Assembly (NCBI GenBank): GCA_947683625.1
Contig: CANTUR010000619.1
Coordinates: 1 to 64,000 of the forward strand
DNA from: Mallotus nudiflorus
Lineage: Eukaryota; Streptophyta; Magnoliopsida; Malpighiales; Euphorbiaceae
Reading direction: 5' to 3'
DNA: 64,000 nucleotides
The notes beneath the pieces were generated by a model. The model had not been told where the DNA came from. It searched no databases and saw only the letters and a program-made list of their open reading frames with translations. Each line of letters opens with the position of its first letter. Position 1 is the first letter of the stretch. Made by a program: the position numbers and the translations under genes. This document shows, one piece after another, positions 1 to 11,741 of the stretch.

Positions 1-1095
1 GGACACGATCTAGCAAAATGTCCTGTCTGCATCTGAAGCATGTCAGTTGGTGTCAGATAACACGGTCCCTGATGGACTCTACCACAAGTCTGGCAAACGC
101 TGGCAGCTGATCCAAAACTACGACCACTGTTGCTGCTCAAAGCACCTGACCCAAATCTAAACGATCTACGCTGACCTCCACGGCCATGTCTACTGCTCCG
201 ATGCACTCGCTGCTGCTGTCTCTGACTCTGCTGAGTTGAACCTCGCTGCTGACTACTCGAACCAACATGAAAACTCGAATATGGAGTAGCCTGCGATCCA
301 CTCGACTGAACTCCCAACTGGTAATAATCAGGCATCGCTCCCTGCCTAACTAATCTCAGCTCAATCTCCTTAGCTAGCTCAATCACAGACTCCAGAGTAA
401 GACCTGTTGTGGGCATACCAGCAAAAGCTGAACCCAAACCAGTAACATACGTAGTAACCGCGAAATACTGATCTCGCATCAGATCTTCAGCATATCTACC
501 CAAACGAAGAAACTCTCAGGTATACTCCTCTACAGATCGATCTCCACGAGAAATACTAGTCAAACGAAGACGATAGCTCAAACGAAGAGGCTCTGGACAA
601 AATCTCCTCATAAATCACTCTCGGAACTGAGCCCATGTCATCGTCATCATATAAGGCTGGATCATCTGAATGAACCAATCTAGAGCTGGTCCCTCGACAG
701 ACAACTCGACGATCAATGATCCGCTGGTACTCAGTATGAGCAGTCCGAGTCCTAGTCTCAATCGCATGCAGAAAGTCTAAAGGATCAGAAGTACCATCAA
801 ACGCAATCCTGCCAACTCGGGCGTAGAACAAAGCTGCCTCAGGATCAGACATACCCTGCTGATAGGCAGGCTGAACAGGCTGAACAACTGGAGGAACAGG
901 AATATCAAACTCAGGCTCAACAGGCTCCTCGTCCTGTAACTCTCTCTGCCTACGACGACCTGCCGCTCCTCGAGGTCTACCTCTGCCACGACCTCTACGT
1001 CTAACTGGCTGCTCAGGAGGTAAAACCTCATCCTGAAAAGACTCATCATCCTCGGCCTCAACGACCGGTGGAGCGACACGCGCTCGCCTCCTCAT
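1..1095 (-). pseudogene. Ty3/gypsy gag polyprotein, 5' part, broken
   Basis: Minus-strand gag of a gypsy element whose pol lies beyond the left edge. The Met at 1095 follows the LTR/PBS directly. The N-terminal ~60 residues are Arg- and acidic-rich, then a capsid-like part begins with ALFYARVGRIAFDGTSDP. Reading on in other frames gives DWFIQMIQP, RRFCPEPLRLSY and GDRSVEEYT, which belong to a retrotransposon gag (PF03732-type) core. Near the left edge are a Gln/Ser-rich linker and a zinc-knuckle start, CQTCGRVHQGPC. The next Cys pair is out of frame with the GHFARSCP that should complete the second knuckle. At least one frameshift (near 710) and several stops mean it is not functional. The family is clear; the clade is not fixed. 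Confidence 0.85.
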
Positions 1096-1277
1096 TCTGA
1101 AAAGACAAATGGAAAGATTCAGACAAAACAGACAACGGAGGAATAATGCTGAAAACTACAGTAAGGAATACTCATCAAGACATACTCGAACCTAATACAC
1201 TGCAGTAGTCCAACAGAAAAACACAACTTTAAAACTAGGGCCACAACTCATATAACTAAGCCCTGACACAGAACTCC

Positions 1278-1289
1278 GCTCTGATACCA
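1278..1289 (-). other. Primer-binding site, initiator tRNA-Met type
   Basis: On the minus strand this reads TGGTATCAGAGC, the usual complement of the 3' end of plant initiator tRNA-Met. It lies four bases downstream of the LTR end (1294) in element orientation, which fixes the orientation and identifies the adjoining repeat as the 5' LTR. Confidence 0.9.
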
Positions 1290-2753
1290 ACTTTGTCATG
1301 ACCCAAAACAGGGGCCATGACCGGCGCTAGGGAACGGGAATTCTTTCAAATCCGGAACCCGTAGCAAGCCTAAAAATAAAATAAATCATGCAATAATAAC
1401 AATAACCATATAATATGCATCGGAAATAAAAATCATAATATCATAATATCATTTTCATCACTGGATTTGATTCAAAACTCATCTCATCACATAAATGTAT
1501 AATCTTTAATACAAATCCAGTTTCAATATAATACATCTCTTTAAAATAATACATGAAATCCAATACTTTAATTCACAACTACTGTAGTGTCTAGATAAAA
1601 AAGACTCAGTAGACAATTTACATAAAGAAGCCGGGGGGCGGAAGAAATCCGACGTATCGACCTGCTACTGAGGTCTGAGGAAGTTGACTCTCCTGAAAAA
1701 TAGTCAACGGAGGGGAGTCAGACCTCACTGAAGTGAATTACTATAATATATATACATACACACTAAATGATAATGCATACAATCAACAGTATATATATAT
1801 CTAATATATATACAGGCAAATACACACAAATGCAGAAAAATCATTTTTATATATTTTACTGAAAAATCCCAATTTATGAAGGATCACATAGAACCCTAGA
1901 ATATCGCAACCTCAGAAAATAGTGTTAAACAACACTCTAGCCATACAGGCTCACTTAATCCAAATATATCCACTTAATCCATTTAGACAGTAGACTGGCC
2001 CCGAGACACTAAGTCAACCGAGCTCCAGCAGTCTGACTGCCAGTGTGATTGGCCCCGAGACACTTGGTCAACCGAGCTCCAGCAATCACACCCACAAACC
2101 ACATCTCACATATCGATAATCATAATCAAATCAATATCCACAAATAAGTTAGTATTATAGCCTAAAGCTATAGGCGTACCGGGTACGTACTCGGTCCTAG
2201 TGCTGCCCACTAGGTAGCACGTTCTATTGATATCCCTTCATTAATAAATAAATCAATGATGCATGAATTTAAATGAAATAACAATATAAACCATATTATT
2301 ATACCGGAAATATACCAAAAGTAAACCAGGTATAGTTCGAGTATATATATCAAATACATTCAATCAAATTATAAATTAAGCTGGAAATATATTTAAAAAC
2401 ATTTTAAATATATTTTATTTACAAAACATGCATACAATTTAATATATACCAAAAATAAACCGAAAATATACTTAATATAAACTTAAGAAATAATCAAATT
2501 ATTTATGCATATTTAATCAACATAAAACATGCATTTCTAAATCATGCAGCCTAAGCATATATATATATAGTTTAGTAACTCACCTAATGCGCTCCACGAG
2601 ACAGGTCCGACGGGCCTGGTCCACTAGCCCTCGGTCTCAGTGCAACTAAACAAGAAATAAATAACCGATATCAGAGTAACCCTAATAGAAATCCTAGAAT
2701 TCAATCTAGAGTATTAAAATACGAAAACAGAATTAGGGTTCGACTGGACATCA

Positions 2754-2831
2754 CGTTTTACGAGAATTCTACCGAAAATTCGGCAGAACCTCCCCTGTAA
2801 AACGGACATCTCTCTACTCAAAAGAGTAGAG
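2754..2831 (-). other. Conserved double stem-loop inside the gypsy LTR
   Basis: Two adjacent inverted repeats. The first, at 2812-2831, is an 8-bp perfect stem CTCTACTC/GAGTAGAG with a 4-base loop. The second has an outer stem CGTTTTAC/GTAAAACG (2754-2761 with 2797-2804) enclosing an inner stem TTCTACCGAA/TTCGGCAGAA (plus-strand reading, 2767-2788) with one G-U type pair in RNA. Both recur at the same place in the other LTR copies (27363-27439, 53814-53890, 57864-57940, 60363 to about 60440). Function unknown; an RNA role in transcript structure, packaging or dimerisation is a guess. Confidence 0.65.
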
Positions 2832-3995
2832 CCGACCCTGCAAAGAAAATACACTTCGAAATACAAGCTCAACACAATCAAAATCCCACGGTCGGACTCC
2901 AAACTACAGTCCACCGACCGGGGTCCACAAACACAGAATGATTCCAGATATACCAAAAATATCCTTAAATCACAGAAATACATTTTATAGATAAAAATTA
3001 CGTAATTAACCTTTAAAACACTGTAAAAACCGATTAAAACTCATTTTATTAGAAAAACCGTATATTATATATATAATTGAAAATAATTTACGAAAAATAG
3101 TTTTAATTAGTTAAAAATACCAAATATTTTGTAGAAATCATTTTTATACCTTAAATAAATATTAAAACCAATTAAATTACATTTTTAGACAATTTAGGGT
3201 AAAATTACCAAAATACCCCTATATATAAAAATATACCTAAATTACTTCAAAAATTCACCAAAAATCATACAATTACCCAAAATTAATTTTCTCAACATAT
3301 TTATCAATAATATCAATAATTAAACCCAATTAACCAATTAAATTCAAATAAAAACACATTTAACCTAATTTTCTCAAATTCACATAAACTTCAATAATTC
3401 AAAATAAATACTTAGAAATTCATAAAAATTCCAAATAAATTCCTATAATTCATTTCAACACCTAATTCAACCATAAACTCCAATTTCATAATTTAAATAA
3501 TTAATTTCCGAAAATTAGAAAATAATATTAAAATATTCAAAAATACCCAAAAATCCAAAAAACCTCCAAAAATTCTAAAAAAATTCATACATGTAGATTA
3601 AGCTACTAGGAATAACATTTGTGAAGGAAGTTTCCATGAATCATCCAATTCGAAGCTCAAAAAAATCGAAAACCCTAATAGGCCGAAATTGACAAATCGA
3701 AAACTAAGAAATTCTAGACCATTTTAGCTCAAACCAAAGCTAGAATCACACTCACCGGAGCTCAAGTAGAATAAAGAGACCGGCGGTGTCGAAAACGGTG
3801 GCCGAAATCGGAAGTTATGAAGAAATGGAGCTTCGGCCGGAAATGGAGGAGAAAGGGCTTACCGGCGCCGGGGAAGGGAGCTGGGGGGCGGCGGAGTGGC
3901 TGGCTGAGGAAGGTGGAGCTCCTGGCGGCACACCGACGGCAGGAAATCGGAAGTTGCAGCGGTGAGGAGTGAGGTGGGTGGTCGGGCGCGCGGGA

Positions 3996-4095
3996 GAGAA
4001 GGGAAGAAGAAGAAGAAGAAAAAGAAAAAGAAGGAAAAGAAAAGAAAGAAAAAGAAAAGAAAAAGAAAAGGAAAAGAGAAAAAGAAAAAAGAAAA
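3996..4095. repeat. GAA/AAG purine-rich low-complexity tract
   Basis: Almost pure purine run of gaa, aaag and gaaaa units inside the LTR, followed by an AATAAA/ATAATA-rich stretch to about 4180. In element orientation it is a pyrimidine-rich tract directly upstream of the GC-rich 5'-UTR-like block. Confidence 0.8.
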
Positions 4096-4924
4096 ATAAA
4101 ATATTAATAAAATAATAATAAAATAATTTAATAATAAATAAAATAATTAAATAACAGTAAATAAATAAATAAATAATAAAATATTAGGGTTATATATATT
4201 AAACCCTAATTAAATAAATATTCACACACGGCTTTATTTAATAATTTAAAAATACGCATAAGTTCATGCAAGTCCGTAAATATATTTAAAATAATTAATA
4301 ATAAATTGTTTACGTGAAAATTTCCCCGAAAATGCAAGTCCCGGGAAAATTTTACATAAAACACTATAAATAATATACAGTAATTAAAATAGGTTTTAAA
4401 TACATATTAACTCATAAAAATATCATATAAAATACAGAAATTATTAACTCTGCATATCCCGGTACTGTGTAAAAATATTTTAAAAACACGGGATATTACA
4501 TAAGAGTACAAATAATTCCTATAAATCACGCAAATTGCTATGTCCCAGAAGTAGTTTGACTTCTCGCTGAAACCAGCCATACTCTAGGTATAATCTTTCT
4601 ACAACCTTCTAAACTTTTGTGTCATGCTCAAATATACATATTTTCACATCATTTACTTTATAACTTTGTCTTCATTGTTCTTGTAAGGCTCAGTTTTAAT
4701 TTTAGTAAAATAAATCTTAATTTCAATCTTTATGAAATTTGATATGCTAATTCTTAACTCAATATTCATATAGGGCTCATCATCATGTAAGTTCCCTTTT
4801 AAGTGCATATATGTATATATATAAGTTTATTTGTTTCATTTATGTTCGTACACTTAAAAATTCATCAAATATTCCACATTATATATTTTCAAGTGATTTT
4901 CTCTAGATTATTAGTTTCATGTGT

Positions 4925-5540
4925 TTAAAGTAATTTACAACTAATTTTACTCAAATTGGATATGTATAAGAGAAGTTATATCAAACTTTGCTCATTATGG
5001 TCAGGCTATTCTTGATGTTGCGCAATATAATATGTTGCTCTAGAAGACCATCAAAACAAAAAATTTTGATATTTCCTATTTCTGTTAAAGTTATAGATGA
5101 CATTTTTGAGTTTCTATAAGACCAAAATTCACCTCCTTCGGAGTTTAATAACTAAAGTTATGGTCTTTTGAATTTCACTATGCCTACTCAATAGGCTATC
5201 AACCTGACAGAATTCTTAAGGTGTAATAAAAAAATTCATAAAAAATTATATGGTTTACATTATTAAATAAAATTATCCAAATTTAAATTTTTCTATGTCT
5301 AGAATTGTTTACAATTGGTTTTACTCCAATTGGATATGCGAGTGAGGAGAATCATCAAAATCAATTTGGTTGGTCAAGCTGTTTATAGATTTTACACAAT
5401 AAAAAGTACAGCTTTGCAAATCCATCAAAACAACAGAATTGAGTTTACACTATATTTGTAGATGACGTTTCATGGTTTCTGTTGACATAAAAATCATATC
5501 ATTTGGAGTTTTAGAACTCAAGCTATGGATTTTAAAAATT
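4925..5540. repeat. Diverged tandem duplication, ~240-bp copies about 377 bp apart
   Basis: 4925-5165 and 5302-5540 share a common order of short blocks: 'ttactc(c/a)aattggatatg', 'ggtcaggct/ggtcaagct', 'catcaaaacaa', 'tagatgac(a/g)ttt', 'ggagtttta/ggagttta' and a closing 'agttatgg/agctatgg'. Non-coding, and much diverged, so the duplication is old. Confidence 0.6.
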
Positions 5541-7762
5541 TACTATTCATAGTACGTCGAGCCTCACCATATTCAATAACAAATTCAATCTTTGATAGAA
5601 ATCAATTAAAATAGCACCCAACAACCAAAGTTTCAATTATCCCAAAGTTTGATTTATGCAAATAGGAAGGAAATAATTCAAAAACATATCATAATCAAAA
5701 GGAGGAGAAAAATAAGAATTTCTCTCATTTATTCGAATTCTAACAAGAATATGGGCTTAATAAAAGAATTATGAAAAATAACAAATTTCACAAAAACATA
5801 AAATTTGGTTTTTCACCAGCAAAGAAGACATCTTAAAAATTAGTTTTTAGAATCAAAGACAAGTTTAAAGTAGGGATTCGCTCATTTCTTAGTACAACAC
5901 CTAAATTTATCAAGTTTAATTTCACTTAAATTTGGCTAGATTTTACAATATAAAATTTGAAGTTTGCATGCAGAAATAAGGATTAATTAAACAAATTTTG
6001 ATCCACATTTCATCATGGATTTCAGTTTGATTGAATATCAAAAATAGAGCCAAGCAAAAAAGTAATTACCGAATGAAACAATTTCATGCAACTAGATTTC
6101 AAAGCCATATCAATCAATCACTCGAAAATGGAGAAAAGGGTAGAACAACCACTCACCTTAAGCTAGACTCCTTCGTCCCCTTCCTCTAAACACCAAATGG
6201 AGATTTTTATCTCTAAATTATGGATAAGTATTACCACCCAAAATCACAAGAGAGTGACACCTAGCCTTATTATTATTATTTTATGTTTAATCCTCTAATT
6301 ATTTAATTTAAATAATAATATTTTTGCTTGATCCCAAAGACTTTTATTATTATATGAATATAATTTATAATCAAGTCCTAATCCACTTCTTTAATTTACT
6401 ATTATTATTTTATACATATACAAATTAATTTTCATTCATTTATTAAATTTAATATGTTTATAAATATGTAATTTTAATGTTAATTCCCAGTATGAATGTT
6501 ACAAAAGTTACATGCATAGAGATATAGATAGAGAATTAATATAAAATTCTCAAAGTTTGCATATTGTAAATGTTGAGTTTTGAGCAAGAACTAAGAAGTT
6601 CTTTGCAAATGATCATTAGGAGCTGCTTGTGGCCCCGGAATAGAGTCCGTTAAAGCAGCAAGGGGATAAAGAGAAGGCTAGCTTTAATATAAGTGGTTTT
6701 CACCGATCTCTTGATACATTTTTTATTCTTTAATTTTGTTAAACTCTGAGTTTTTGGTGTTGTTCACTTTTGGGATGTCTAAATTCTAAGTTTGGCTCAA
6801 TTGCTTTGGTTCAACGTTGATTTCTGCCCCATTTGGTTTCGTTGAATTTGAATATCAAATGGTTTGAGTCATGTTGCTTATTCATGTTAATTCTTTGGAG
6901 TTCTAACTGCACAACTTGCTTTGAAAAGATGGTAAATTGTCTGTCTTAAACCATCAAGATCCCTTGATTTCGTTGTCAATAAAAATGCTGCCATGCTATG
7001 TCAGATTTATTGCTAAAAATCAATTCCTAAGTAGCCCCAAAAGTCACTTGTTTCTGTGTTATATCCTTGGAAATTTGGCTATACAATTTCCCTTCGAAAC
7101 CAGTTGAATAAAACCTCTCGAATTACCGTTAACTAGTTGCTATTATACGGGTTAGATTTCTGCAGAATTCTAAATGCTAAGAGTGCATAATTACTACTAA
7201 TATAAGTGATTAAAATGCGTGAAAACAGAACAAGAAAGTGAGTAAGAGAGGGATAAGAGGTATTCAATTGCCTTTGAAGTATGTGGTTACCAAGTTATGA
7301 TCATATACATGTGTGCTTAATTAATGTTGTATAACAGAACTAAAAGGGCACCTTGTTGTTATTGTTTTGAATAATGGTTAATGTATTAGCTTTATAAGTT
7401 CATAATAATTCCCTAAAGTTTTAGTTGATTTTAAAAGAATAATAATAGTAATTGTTTGATTTCTAATTAAGGATGCCTGATATATATATATATATAATGA
7501 GCTCGGTAAGTTGAGCTAGTAAAAGTTTTAAAATTTTATTTTGATTTCAACATACTTATATTTAATCTTGGAACTTTGCATAGCTTTAATTTATTAATGG
7601 TTTTGATAAAGCTCAAGTTGCTAAAAGTCTTACCGATTCGTAATTTTTAATAATTTTATATAGTTGTTGATATTAATTCATTTTATTTATCAAAGTGTAA
7701 AATCTAAGTCTAGAGCTAAAGTTTGAAAATTTAAAGTGCATTTTCGTGTTAAGGTACAATAA

Positions 7763-7767
7763 TATAA

Positions 7768-7830
<63 letters not shown>
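7763..7830. repeat. (TA)n microsatellite
   Basis: Nearly uninterrupted TA dinucleotide run with a single 'ac' interruption. Comparable TA or TA/TG tracts occur at about 31180-31200, 44142-44204, 51358-51382, 52537-52586, 55299-55362 and 61639-61670. Confidence 0.9.
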
Positions 7831-7833
<3 letters not shown>

Positions 7834-9289
7834 TAGTTAAGTTTGAGTTATAGCATAACTTATGTTTCTTAGAATAATGAGCAAAATTTATGAATAAACT
7901 TATAATTAATATTGAGAATTTAATTTCTTAGAATGGAATTAACAAATTATACAATAGTTAAGAGAAATATCTGAGAATAATATTTTCAGTATGTATTTAA
8001 ATTGTGCATATGTATAGATGTTAAATTATGAAAAATAAATGAATAATTAATAGCATAATATTTTCAGTGATTCCATAATTTTCCTAAATTTCTTACTTAA
8101 GAGTAATTTTTGATAAAAATATCTAGAGTGCAAGTGGATTTTGACGTGTTTATTTTTGAGTATGCTACTTAACTAAAAACAAGTATATAAAGAAAACTAC
8201 TAGCAGAATGCTCTGCTCACTACTGAGCAGATATATATATTTTTACTTAGAAAATTTTATAAATGAGTAGTCAATATCACTTTTGTATGAGATAATACAG
8301 TATAACTCTATTATTAGAATGTGATATAGGATTATAATATTTTTATTTTGTAACCGTCATGTCCAGTTTTATCATGAGGTTATGACAAGTCTTATTTGGC
8401 ATATTTGTATATATGTGTAAATACAACTGTTTTTCTATGTGAAGTATGTCATAAGCAGCTAATTTTAGTGATCACCAACTGTAAAATAAAAATAAATTGT
8501 CTTTGGGACAACATGTAAATTCAATTGCCTTTGGGGCAGATTTATGTAGTTACTAAGTATGCATAATAATTTATAATTCATTTTGTTATGAGAAAGAGCT
8601 GTTATTAATTTTGCATTGAGAATGAGCTATGCAATTATTTTGTTCTGAAAGAGAGTTACCTATAAATTGTATTTGTAAAATAGAGTTTATTTATAGATAT
8701 GTCATGTCTAGTATGTGATAGACAAGTCAAAAGTTAAATATATCTAGACATGAGTATTTGTGCTCTAATGCTCATATTTATATGTTGTGGAAATATGCTC
8801 AAAATTATTTTATGTGAAACCTAGAGAAAAAGAAAAATATAGAAATAAATATTTCAACAGTTGTTAAATAATAAAATAATGTTTAACATTTTCAAACCGT
8901 ACTTATTGAGTTGCAAATTTAATTTTGCGAAATTCTTCTATTGTTATTATTATCTTTGTATTTATGATCAATTCTATTTTCGGTATTCTCATTATATTTT
9001 CCTTTAATTACTCACGAGGTAACTTCCTTACGAAATAATTTGTTAAAAGGGTGTAATTTTAAAAAAATATGGAGTATTTGATGTTATTGGATTCTGTTTT
9101 TAGTGTATGTTTTTGTAAAGAACCCTAATAAATAAATAAATGGATAATTTATTTTGGGTATGCAAGGAGCATGGAGTCTTCATTGACTTGGGCACAATAT
9201 GACTGTTTTCTTCGCCCGCGTGATACATATAAGTCGGGTCAAGTACGCAGATGCATGTATATAGTCTTTGCGTTTAGACCGCTATATCT

Positions 9290-9515
9290 AGTCCTATTAT
9301 TAGTTGGAACCAATATCAATTGTAGAAGAAAACATGAAGTTAGGAATTGGAAGTAATTAAGAATACATGAAAATTCCTTTCAATGTGCCTGCAAAGTTAT
9401 TGCAACTTCTCGTCACTCTGCAACCGGACATGAAGTTTCTAATACTTTTATATATGACCAGGTCCTGGGACAGATAGAAATCATACAATTACGAAAGCCA
9501 TGACAGCAGTCTCTA
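9290..9515. repeat. Local duplication, copy 1
   Basis: Matches a second copy split by the Tat insertion. 'cctattatta...agaagaaaacatgaag...atacatgaaaatt...ttattgcaactt' here corresponds to 10045-10165. 'gacatgaagtttctaat...acgaaa(g/a)ccatgaca' corresponds to 30346-30437. The pair implies a host-sequence duplication older than the Tat element. Confidence 0.6.
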
Positions 9516-10044
9516 ATACTTTGATCTCTTCATTTTCGATATTATCAGATGGGTGGTAGGAGGCAAGGTTACGGTGGTTATGTAGAGTATTGAAGCGAGT
9601 TTGATTTTTGAAAGAAAGAGAGATAATTGTAATTAAAGTTAGTGATAAAAATTATTGAATAAAACCGAAAAAAATAAGTTAACTATCATTTTAATTTTTT
9701 TTAATATGAAAGTTATATGATCTAAATTTTGATAAACTACATAATAGATAACAGTTATTTTCTTTTTAAATCGATGATGATAGAAATTAAATTTTATATC
9801 TTAAAATATCCTTAAAAAAGAGTTATCATATAATCGCTCACTCACTAGTTTTTATAGTTTTTTTTTTTTGGTAATGTGAAAGAAAGATGCTAGTATAGTC
9901 AAAATTTGGATTTGTTTGACCTGTTAAATAGAACTCCTAACTAATTTATTCAAAAACTTTAAATTCAACAAAGCTCAATTAGATGTGAGTAAGCTATTTT
10001 GGTTTTATCTAGTCATTACATGTGAGTAAGCTCAATTCATCGAC

Positions 10045-10165
10045 CTATTATCAGATGGATCCCAATAGTAATTCTAATATCTAAAAGAAAAGATGAAGTA
10101 TTGAAAGTACGTAAGGAAGCATACATGAAAATTGCTTTAAACGCGCTTGCTACGTTATTGCAGCT
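10045..10165. repeat. Local duplication, copy 2 (left part, cut off by the Tat insertion)
   Basis: Diverged copy of 9290-9420. Its continuation, equivalent to 9430-9515, lies at 30346-30437 on the far side of the Tat element. A 16-bp direct repeat 'gctttaaacgcgcttg' lies at its right end (about 10133-10168). Confidence 0.55.
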
Positions 10166-10220
10166 TTAAACGCGCTTGAGTTCTAGAAGGTTGAAATTTC
10201 AAGTTCAATTCCCATAAATG
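10165..10220 (+). other. Possible tRNA-derived (SINE-like) fragment
   Basis: Contains 'gcgcttgagttctagaagg' followed by 'aagttcaattccc', which resembles a pol III B box (consensus GGTTCRANNCC). It resembles the better-preserved SINE-like sequence at 40040-40110. Only the B-box half is visible, so the call is weak. Confidence 0.25.
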
Positions 10221-10262
10221 CATAGTTTTGGATTGTCCTTATTTCCCATAACTAATAATAAT

Positions 10263-10655
10263 TGATAACTTGTTTGAGAAACTGTTGAGTCAGAACTCTG
10301 TAAGTAACCAATAAATAATAAAGTAAGAGATGGGAAGGATTCCCACAAAACCTCTAATGTCTAAGTCAAAAGATGTAGAAAGAGAAAAATAACAATGAGA
10401 ATATGAGAGAATGAAATAAATGAGAATAAGGGATATGAGTTCTATTAATAGGGATAATGATGCTCAAACCTGAGAGAAATAGGATTCCTCTTTAATGAAA
10501 GTCTTATACCTATTAGTAGAGTGTTCCTTCCTATTCGGGAGTCTCATAATTGAAAATTTTATCCCACTTGTCTTGAATGTCCTTCCTCTACAAGCAACCT
10601 CGTATAAGAAAATAAAACTTTAATTTAAACAGGAATATATAAATATAAGGTATCA
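10263..10655 (-). repeat. 3' LTR (393 bp) of the Tat-lineage element
   Basis: Element orientation TGATACC...CAAGTTATCA. It aligns along its length with 29851-30254, for example 'gaaagtcttatacctatta', 'gagtgttcct' and 'tacaagcaacctcgtata'. Indels and many substitutions between the two LTRs point to an old insertion. Confidence 0.9.
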
Positions 10656-10672
10656 AGAGTTCCTCCCGAAAG
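10656..10672 (-). other. Polypurine tract of the Tat-lineage element
   Basis: Minus strand reads TTTCGGGAGGAACTCT immediately upstream of the 3' LTR, the position and composition expected for the plus-strand primer of reverse transcription. Confidence 0.65.
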
Positions 10673-10959
10673 TATATTCGAATATTTATGTCCGATGTAT
10701 CTGGGTTTGTAAGATGATGGAAACGTCATTCTTTAATATAGAGAGAGTGCTTGAATCATTGTGTTTGATACATAAAGGTGAGCTGAGGTGGCCAACCTCA
10801 GTATAAGAAGAGATAAAGTTCAGTACTAAGTTTTAAAATCATCACATAAAAACGTTGTTGCAGTGCCAGCTGAACTTAAATGCACACAACCTGCAATAAA
10901 AATGGTTTGTGTAAGGGATTAACCCGCCAGTATGGAGAGAACTTAGCGAAACCAATCGT

Positions 10960-11290
10960 CACTAGAGTTTTGATGTTTGGTGCATTAAAAGCGTGGCCCG
11001 AGTGCCAGATAATCTTAGTGCATTAAAAGTGCGGCCCGAGTGCCGAACCTTAGTACTATCAAAGTGACTTAAGGGTGTCAGCTTCAGTCACTAGATTTAG
11101 ATGCTCGAGGCTTAGATGCTCAGGGCAATGGCCCAAGGCTTACATGCTCGAAACCTCAGTACTATAGAAGTGACCTGAGGGTGCCAGCTTCAATCACTGA
11201 ACTTAGGTGCTTAGTGCATTAAAAGCGCGGTCCAAGTGCCGTATATTCTCATTGCATTAGAAGCGCAGCCCGAGTGCCGGTGAACAAGAC
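10960..11290. repeat. Degenerate 3'-UTR repeats of the Tat-lineage element
   Basis: Four copies of a 'gcattaaaagcgcggcccgagtgcc'-type unit (about 10981, 11019, 11216, 11254) alternate with two copies of an 'agtactat..aagtgacttaagggtgtcagcttcagtcact' unit (about 11054 and 11157). Such tandem repeats between the coding region and the 3' LTR are a known feature of Tat/Ogre elements and a recorded source of satellite DNA. Confidence 0.75.
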
Positions 11291-11484
11291 AATTGGCAGT
11301 GATGGGAGAGGGGTTAGTAACTGTTATGTCTCTTCATTGTCTTTTTTGAAATTTGAATTCTGTAATCGTCATGTCCATTCATGTGTCAGAAGATGAGACG
11401 TTTATGCTGCCATAATAATGACTGCACGATTTGTGGGTCTGTTCCATTTCCCAGACTGCCCTTGACAATAAAGGGATGAAAAAT

Positions 11485-11493
11485 ATTTATAAG
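11485..11493 (+). promoter_or_regulatory. Possible TATA box for the antisense ORF
   Basis: 'atttataag' about 250 bp upstream of the first recognisable antisense-ORF exon and on the same strand. Between them is pyrimidine-rich sequence ending in an intron-like acceptor, 'tttttttctgtag' at 11741. TATA-like strings are common in AT-rich DNA, so this is tentative. Confidence 0.3.
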
Positions 11494-11741
11494 GGCAGTC
11501 ATGGTTATTCCAAATCCTTTTGCGATTTTATAAGTGTGCTAGACCTTGCATTTTTTGCTTCTCTGCTATCTTTTTCCTTTTTCTTAATCTGTCTCATTTG
11601 CATTTTGTCATCAAGGTTTTTCTATAGCAAGTTTGCATTCTACATTCAAGTGAAGCTCTCTTTTTTCCTACCTTTCTTTTTATTTGCTAGATAGGGTCTA
11701 TGGCAATGAGAGAGCATATTAGCTTTGATTTTTTTCTGTAG

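Larger units (their letters stand above)
1294..4500 (-). repeat. 5' LTR (3207 bp) of gypsy element, family shared with four solo LTRs
   Basis: In element orientation it begins TGTAATATCCCG at 4500 and ends GGGTCATGACA at 1294, giving the TG...CA ends of an LTR. It is bounded by the PBS on one side and by unrelated DNA on the other (the adjoining 5 bp are taaga; the partner duplication is outside the window). Inside are a GC-rich 5'-UTR-like block with GAA-rich tract (about 3760-4095), a conserved hairpin pair (2754-2831), and two ~60-bp tandem units containing 'ccccgagacac' (about 1985-2095). The same features recur in the LTRs at 25653, 52093, 56045 and 52037/59412-62122. Confidence 0.9.
4501..10262. 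other. Gene-free, decayed repeat-like region
   Basis: No open frame above about 60 codons resembles a protein; the 61-codon frame at 9171-9356 has no recognisable motif. The texture (paired GTGAGT-like sites, CTCACTACTGAGCAG near 8216, diverged tandem duplications, TA microsatellites) looks like old LTR sequence in both orientations, but no terminal TG...CA pairs with target-site duplications could be fixed. Contains the duplications and microsatellite listed separately. Confidence 0.5.

Noticed and set aside
9171..9356. 61-codon frame starting MESSLTWAQ
   Set aside because: No recognisable motif, no splice context, in decayed repeat-like DNA; partly duplicated at 10045-10165 without frame conservation.
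11431..11694. 87-codon frame with hydrophobic Phe/Leu-rich C-terminus
   Set aside because: Translation of a T/C-rich stretch upstream of the aORF exon; it looks like intron or leader.
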